Positions 22,989 through 27,446 of a DNA stretch of 27,446 bases are shown one piece after another. Both the position numbers and the translations under genes were made by a program. The DNA lies in assembly GCA_964450715.1 (NCBI GenBank), contig CAYVFC010000108.1:1-27446 (forward strand). Reading direction: 5' to 3'. This stretch comes from CAYVFC01 sp964450715. Lineage in GTDB: Bacteria; Myxococcota_A; Polyangia; Polyangiales; JAFGIB01. The notes below the pieces were generated by a model, which made no database searches, was not told the DNA's origin, and saw only the letters and a list, made by a program, of their open reading frames with translations. The stretch's first letter is position 1, and each line of letters starts with the position of its first letter.

Positions 22989-25436
22989 CTAATCCCCATG
23001 CTGTTTGCCGCCCTCAGACTCGGGGGCGGCGCCTCCGAATCGCGAGCGGTCCACGGCGTGGCGTCGCGCCTCTTCCGAGGAGATCGCCCCGTCCCCTACC
23101 AGCTGCTGCAAGGAGGCGTCCAAAGTGATCATGCCCTGTGCGCGGCCGGTCTGCATCATGGAGGGGATCTTGAAGGTCTGCCCCTCGCGGATGACAGCTG
23201 CTACCGCGGCGGTCACCATCAACACCTCGACGGCGGGGACGCGTCCTGAACCGCTCGCGCGCGGCACCAACCGCTGGCTGACCACGGCGCGTAGCGACTC
23301 GGAAAGCATGACCCGCGCCTGGGCTTGCTCGTCCGCGGGAAAGGCGCTGATGATGCGGTTCACCGTCTGCGTGGCACTGCCGGTGTGCAGGGTACCGAGC
23401 ACCAGGTGGCCGGTCTCGGCCGCGCTCATGGCCAGAGAGATGGTCTCGCGGTCCCTGAGCTCGGTGATGGCGATCACGTCTGGATCCTCGCGCAGCGCCG
23501 CGCGCAACGCGCGCGAGAACGACCCGGTGTGGGTCCCGATTTGCCGCTGGGTCACGTGGGCCTTGACGCGGGTGAGGACGTGCTCGATGGGATTCTCGAT
23601 GGTGAGCACGTGCTCCCGGCGGGTGCTGATCAAGGCGTGCAGCAGGGCGGCCAGCGTGGTCGACTTACCACACCCCATGGGTCCGGTGCAGAGCACGATC
23701 CCATTGCGGAACTCGGCTAGCTTCTTCAATCCGGAAGGCAGCCCCAGCGATTCCAGGGTGATCCGCCCCGAGGGGATGAGCCGAAAAACGATGTCCATAC
23801 CGCGCTGCTGCCGGTAGGCGTTGACCCGATAGCGCCCCCCATCCTGCGTCTGCAGGGCGAAGTCCACCTCGCCCTGTTGCGCCAGCTCCGCCCATTGCTC
23901 GTCGGTCATGATCTGGGCGATGACCTTCTCAGCGTCCGCGGCGCTCACGGTCGCCGCGCTGCTAAGGACCGACAGGTTGCCGTCGATCCGCGCCAGGACG
24001 GGCGCTCCCGAGTGCAGGTGCAGATCGCTGGCTCCCTTCTGCCTGGCTAGCAGCAACGCGCGCACCAAGAAAGGCTCCTTCTCCTTCGCCTTCAGCTTCG
24101 CGTCGTCGGTCTCGCGCTCGGCCACCGCGTCGCGGGCCTCGGGGACCTGGTGGTGGGTAATGCTAGGCGCGCGCGCCGGGGGAAAGGCCGAACAGACCGG
24201 CGCCGGAGCCTGCGAAACAGGCGGCATGTACACGTGATAGACCGTGCTCGCCGCCGGGATTTCCGGCGGGCCGGCCCGCGGCGGCTGCGGTGGCAGCTCG
24301 GCCGGCCGCGCCTGCGGCGTCGCGGCCGGAGCGGCTTCCTCTTCGTCATCCTCCACCTGTAGGACTAATTCGGAATCGCGGACCGGCCGCTTGAAAACCC
24401 GCACGGCCTTGGGTGAACCACCCCCGGGACCAGTTACGGGTATGTCTTTGGCCATGGGCGGCACCGACGAAACCGAGGGTCGGTATGCCGGGGGCCTGCT
24501 CGACAGCGGCCGGTCAAAAGCTTCCGGCTCCAGAATGCGCGACTGCTCGGCCAGGGCCACGCTCGCGGCAATCGGATCGGTCTCCCAGACGGGCGGCTTG
24601 GAGACGAGCGGCTGAATGGGGGGAGCGTTCCGGGCGGCCTGCTCTTCCTCGTCGAACAGAGACGCCTCGCCGAGATGCGACTCCCGGGCCGACGAACGGT
24701 CCGAAGCGGTCGATTCGCGTTCCGTCGCGACCAGTTCTGGCGCTTCCGGCTCCGGGGTCGGGGCCTGCTCGGGAAGGTCCGAGAGCAAATCCGCCTCCCC
24801 GATAAACGGCTCGGCGCCCGGCGCGCCATTGGGCTCGCTATCGGAAGAATCGGAGACCCGGGCGGACAGGTCTGTCTGCGGTGCGGTCGGCGGCGGCTGG
24901 GGAGTGTCGTCGAACAGCTCCGAGTAGAGGTCGGTCGATGCGCCTCTGTCCCACGAATAGGGATGCATCCCGTTCGGCTGGCGGTCGGCGATATCTATGC
25001 CGTCAACCAGGGTGAGCGCGTTTTGTTGCGCCGATCCGGCGTATGCGGAGTCGATCTCCAGGCTGTTGGCCAGCTCCAGCGCGCCCTGTTGCGCCGGTTT
25101 CCCCGGGTTCGGTTCGGGCTCGTCGAGCACCGCCTCGGCGGTTAGATCGGCGATCACGGCCGCGTCAATCGCATTGCCAGTCGGGACCGGGACCTGCTGG
25201 ACCTGCGCGTGCGCTCCGGCCCGCTCTCTCTGCAGCCTCTCCAGGATCCACTTGCGGTGGGCCTGTACGCGCTTGATCTGGGTGGGCTTCATTAACCCGG
25301 TATCGGCGGCGATCTTGGACAGGTGACGCCGCTCTCCCGGGGCGGACTGGATCTTGAATAGATCGGCAACCTGCTCCTGGGTCAGCAGCTCGAGCTTGAG
25401 AGCGATCTGCGCGAAGAGCCGTTCCTTCAATTCCAT
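22989..25436 (-). CDS. PilT-like ATPase with about 450-residue disordered N-terminal extension
   Basis: The 815-residue protein is more than twice the usual PilT length. Residues 1-70 form a helical module (MELKERLFAQIALKLELLTQ, then KPTQIKRVQAHRKW), similar in style to N-terminal domains of secretion ATPases. Residues about 75-440 are disordered, rich in Pro, Ala, Glu, Ser and Asp, with acidic motifs TDLYSELFDDTPQP, EADLLSDLPEQAP and GEASLFDEEEQ. The PilT core starts near 450 (ASDLHLHSGAPVLARIDG). Walker A reads GPMGCGKST near 584-592 instead of GPTGSGKST. The Asp box reads TIENPIEH, with Asp changed to Asn. The Walker B region reads VIAITELRDRE. Catalytic Lys and Glu remain, so it may still hydrolyse ATP, perhaps weakly. 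It is the first gene of an operon with pilT. The ATG at 25436 has no ribosome-binding site, but TAAAAT lies just upstream. A regulatory partner of PilT is the simplest idea. Confidence 0.9.
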   Translation of the reverse strand: MELKERLFAQIALKLELLTQEQVADLFKIQSAPGERRHLSKIAADTGLMKPTQIKRVQAHRKWILERLQRERAGAHAQVQQVPVPTGNAIDAAVIADLTAEAVLDEPEPNPGKPAQQGALELANSLEIDSAYAGSAQQNALTLVDGIDIADRQPNGMHPYSWDRGASTDLYSELFDDTPQPPPTAPQTDLSARVSDSSDSEPNGAPGAEPFIGEADLLSDLPEQAPTPEPEAPELVATERESTASDRSSARESHLGEASLFDEEEQAARNAPPIQPLVSKPPVWETDPIAASVALAEQSRILEPEAFDRPLSSRPPAYRPSVSSVPPMAKDIPVTGPGGGSPKAVRVFKRPVRDSELVLQVEDDEEEAAPAATPQARPAELPPQPPRAGPPEIPAASTVYHVYMPPVSQAPAPVCSAFPPARAPSITHHQVPEARDAVAERETDDAKLKAKEKEPFLVRALLLARQKGASDLHLHSGAPVLARIDGNLSVLSSAATVSAADAEKVIAQIMTDEQWAELAQQGEVDFALQTQDGGRYRVNAYRQQRGMDIVFRLIPSGRITLESLGLPSGLKKLAEFRNGIVLCTGPMGCGKSTTLAALLHALISTRREHVLTIENPIEHVLTRVKAHVTQRQIGTHTGSFSRALRAALREDPDVIAITELRDRETISLAMSAAETGHLVLGTLHTGSATQTVNRIISAFPADEQAQARVMLSESLRAVVSQRLVPRASGSGRVPAVEVLMVTAAVAAVIREGQTFKIPSMMQTGRAQGMITLDASLQQLVGDGAISSEEARRHAVDRSRFGGAAPESEGGKQHGD

Positions 25437-25446
25437 GAACCGAACT

Positions 25447-25452
25447 ATTTTA
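25447..25452 (-). promoter_or_regulatory. Possible -10 element just upstream of the PilT operon
   Basis: TAAAAT lies ten bases before the ATG at 25436 on the minus strand, implying a nearly leaderless transcript. The matching -35 region (TGGTCG) is weak, and no ribosome-binding site is seen. Confidence 0.3.
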
Positions 25453-25722
25453 TCCCATAACGAGCTCTACGACCACGCGAAGAGCGCACCGGCGCCAGGC
25501 GGTTTTCGCACCCGAGCTTGCGAGAAACGATCCCGCCGATACGTTAGGGTCAGAACCGGCCCCTGGCCTGCACGCCGACGTCGTTCGCCCCGAGCCGGGG
25601 CGCTAGCCGCAGCGCCCGCGGCGCGCCATCTCTACTTGTATTTCGACCTGCTTGCCACCGCCGACCACCTCCACACTTATCCAACCTCAGCCGGGAAGGG
25701 TCAAACCCTTTACGCCGTCCCG

Positions 25723-26775
25723 TCAGAGGATGATGGTCGACTCGTCGATGCGGAAACAGGGGGGGTCGCCGGAGGCCCAGAGAATGGCGTTGTACCAGAA
25801 CTGCGGCACCTGGTACGAGGTCGCCGCGCTGGTTCCGTAGCAGGAGTGGTTGGGATCGCTGTTGCAGTCGTTCGCCACCCCCTCGCCCGTCCACTGGCTG
25901 GTATAGGAGACCCACTCGTCCGCGAACATGAAGACCCTTCCCTGTCCCACCTCGACGGTGGCGCCGAAGACCATCCCCCCTTGAGAGCCCACCACCTGGC
26001 CGTCGGGCCCCGGATTGACCGAGCGGCCGTGAAAGGCTCCCACGGCGCCGATGTTGGCCGCCACCGGATGCGCCGGATCCCATCCCGAGGCCGGAACCGA
26101 GTTGCCGACGCAGTAGCAGCAGCTGTCGGGACAGGTCGTAAGAGTGTCGTCGCCATTGTACGACATGCCGGTGAAGGCAAGCAGCTGGTTGGTGGGCTCG
26201 ATCTCCTCCGGGCGGCCGCCGTAACCGGTCATGGTGACCACGCCGCCGCCGTTTCTCACCCACGCTTCCAGGTTGGCCAGGTCGCTCGGGGTATAGCTCC
26301 AGTAAGGCCCTCCTTCCCGGTCCTCCAGAGCCTGCAGGATCAACACGTCGTACTGTACAAGGAACTCGGGGGTAAGCGGGTTATGCGAGGTATACACCTC
26401 GACCTCGGCCGTGCTCTTCTCGTTGAGCCAGGCCTGCAGCGCCGCCGTATCGTCCTGTCCGGGCACCGCCCCGTAGGTGGGCAGTCGTCCCAGCATCCCG
26501 ATGGCGATGCAGGCGCAGGCGCCGGTCTCCGGTTCGCATACCACGTCGTGCCCCCCTGCCGCTCCGGCCGCCCCGCTCGCCCCGGCACCCCAGCCGGCGA
26601 CCGCTCCCGCCGCCCCGCTCGCCCCGGCGTCCCAGCCGGCGCCCGAACCGGCAACGCCGTCCGCCGTGCCCGGGCCCACCTCCCCGGCGCAGGCCGCGGC
26701 CGCCAGCAGCGCCAGCTGGACCAGAGCCGGCCGGGGCCGGCCGGCCGACCCTCTCGAGTTCTCGATTCGCATCAT
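25723..26775 (-). CDS. Lipoprotein with Gly/Ala repeat linker and GATase-like body
   Basis: The 350-residue product has a signal peptide with core ALVQLALLAAAAC (lipidated Cys near 29), then a linker of about 45 residues made of Gly-Ala-Ser-Trp repeats. A CEPETGACACI cysteine cluster follows. The remaining 260 residues have the order of a class I glutamine-amidotransferase-like (ThuA-type) fold. VLILQALEDREGGPYWSY, then LANLEAWVRNGGGVVTMTGYGG (a nucleophile-elbow-like segment without Cys), PVAANIGAVGAFHGRS, and GRVFMFADEWVSYTSQW match proteins that join this body to surface linkers. Catalytic Cys and His of true amidotransferases are not visible at the usual positions, so the domain may bind ligand rather than act as an enzyme. 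It is probably exposed at the surface. Confidence 0.8.
   Translation of the reverse strand: MMRIENSRGSAGRPRPALVQLALLAAAACAGEVGPGTADGVAGSGAGWDAGASGAAGAVAGWGAGASGAAGAAGGHDVVCEPETGACACIAIGMLGRLPTYGAVPGQDDTAALQAWLNEKSTAEVEVYTSHNPLTPEFLVQYDVLILQALEDREGGPYWSYTPSDLANLEAWVRNGGGVVTMTGYGGRPEEIEPTNQLLAFTGMSYNGDDTLTTCPDSCCYCVGNSVPASGWDPAHPVAANIGAVGAFHGRSVNPGPDGQVVGSQGGMVFGATVEVGQGRVFMFADEWVSYTSQWTGEGVANDCNSDPNHSCYGTSAATSYQVPQFWYNAILWASGDPPCFRIDESTIIL
26567..26641 (-). repeat. 42-base tandem repeat in lipoprotein linker
   Basis: A unit beginning GCCGCCCCGCTCGCCCCGGC is repeated after 42 bases (26567 and 26609) with few differences. It encodes a 14-residue Gly/Ala/Ser/Trp block twice. Such repeats often vary in copy number. 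Confidence 0.75.
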
Positions 26776-27446
26776 CTCTCTACCTCGAAGCCAACACGCC
26801 GCGGAGCACGCGCCGGGGCATAAAACCGGAGCTCGAAGGTTCAGTGGACCCGATGCCTCCGGATCGGGTCAAACCGAAGCAGAGTCCGGACGGTCACAAC
26901 CCGCCCAGCTCGTTCGCACCGATGTCCGGAGATCCGTCCCGCTGCTCGCCGTCGATATCGTCGGGGCAGCCGCCGTGGACGGGATTGACCTGGGGACGGC
27001 CGGCATCGGTGAGCTCGAGATGGGAACAGGCCACCGCGGTCGCAAGCGTTCAGGCCTTAGGCAGCGCGGCGGCCAAGGCGCCCGAAAAAGCTCGGCGCGC
27101 AGCCGGGCCGGTGAGAATTGTACGCACGTACATGACGGTTGTCGGTGGATTCGTGCGAAGCGGAGGGGACGACAGTCCGCGGAGCTGCACGAATCCAGCG
27201 GCAATACACAGGGGCCGCAGGCCCCGAGTACACCGGCCCGAAAACGAAAGCCGGTGTTTCGGGATGCATTGGCCGCCTTCGTTTCAGATACCGACTACCC
27301 CCCCCTGAACGGTTACCCTCGGTCCGCACGAAGGTAGCAACGGTGTTGGCGAGCTTTTCGGGTCCTGCATCTTTTCAGGAGCATTGTACGCCGAAGCACG
27401 CGTGTTCGCTTAAGCCGCCTAATCGCGCATAACCATTATTGAAAAA
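26776..27446. other. Region without an intact gene (decayed surface-protein end and short hairpins)
   Basis: Frames here are scattered and carry no family signature except the fragment at 26894-27049. A hairpin GGGGCCGCAGGCCCC lies at 27211-27225. The right end (27331-27446) becomes AT-richer. The promoter of the leftward lipoprotein should lie just right of 26775. I see no RNA gene or mobile-element end. Confidence 0.55.
26894..27049 (-). pseudogene. C-terminal remnant of a beta-helix / choice-of-anchor type surface protein
   Basis: On the minus strand, the frame ending at the TGA at 26896-26894 reads LTDAGRPQVNPVHGGC, then PDDIDGEQRDGSPDIGANELGGL. The DIDG-x-x-RDG-x-PDIGAxEL ending is typical of the C-terminus of right-handed parallel beta-helix (pectate-lyase-like) surface proteins. 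Reading upstream in this frame meets a stop at 27052-27050 and further stops beyond. No start codon with a ribosome-binding site precedes the fragment. I infer a truncated, decayed gene rather than a working one. The upstream part may lie in another frame or be lost. Confidence 0.5.

Noticed and set aside
25696..25710. Hairpin AAGGGT-CAA-ACCCTT after the lipoprotein at 25723
   Set aside because: It is short and not followed by a T-run on the minus strand, so I do not call it a terminator.
26477..27337. 286-residue plus-strand frame
   Set aside because: It overlaps the lipoprotein antisense and then reads low-complexity sequence with no motif or ribosome-binding site.

Overview
The window is GC-rich and densely coding, with no rRNA, tRNA, CRISPR array or intact insertion sequence that I can see. 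The gene content suggests a Myxococcota or related deltaproteobacterial-type genome. The clues are several exported lipoproteins with Gly/Ala/Ser-rich linkers behind the lipidated cysteine, a type IV pilin behind a sigma-54-type promoter, two PilT-like ATPases, an Hsp70 paralogue with a long disordered insert, and a von Willebrand A lipoprotein. The taxonomic placement is inference from gene style; no marker gene is present.

Layout, left to right. (1) 1-2009, minus strand: purE overlaps a divergent glycogen-synthase-like gene (glgA family) that runs off the left edge. (2) 2484-4587, plus strand: a GT2 glycosyltransferase and a radical SAM protein four bases apart. (3) 4621-7236: a DUF2135-like lipoprotein (minus), a small nitroreductase (plus) and biotin-protein ligase (minus). 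(4) 7254-8933, minus: a fused Memo/AMMECR1 protein with two credible starts, one with an export signal and one without. (5) 9040-10698, plus: an unrecognised membrane-anchored protein with a disordered acidic N-terminus. (6) 10772-12305, minus: a type IV prepilin with a -24/-12 promoter, then lipB. (7) 12433-14073, plus: two lipoproteins, the second with a VWA domain. (8) 14105-15946, minus: a pair of inverted short repeats, a 72-residue membrane protein, an inositol-monophosphatase-family enzyme and an unrecognised anchored protein. (9) 16311-18592: a Cys-rich lipoprotein and a hexapeptide acyltransferase converge on a strong two-way terminator. (10) 18761-21866, plus: Hsp70 paralogue, J-domain protein and a STAS-like protein. 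(11) 21895-25436, minus: two consecutive PilT-like ATPases, the upstream one carrying about 450 extra disordered residues. (12) 25723-26775, minus: a lipoprotein with a GATase-like body. (13) 26776-27446: no intact gene, but a decayed C-terminal fragment of a beta-helix surface protein.

The most unusual part is regions 5-6 plus 10-11. The Hsp70 paralogue, the long PilT-like ATPase and the region-5 membrane protein all carry disordered Asp/Glu/Pro/Ala-rich segments with recurring short Phe-Asp-acidic motifs. A J-protein sits beside the Hsp70, and the pilin and PilT genes are close by. I infer a type IV pilus or surface-motility accessory module that uses a specialised chaperone and shared linear motifs; this is a hypothesis. 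The rest is ordinary housekeeping (purE, birA, lipB, IMPase) and envelope lipoproteins.
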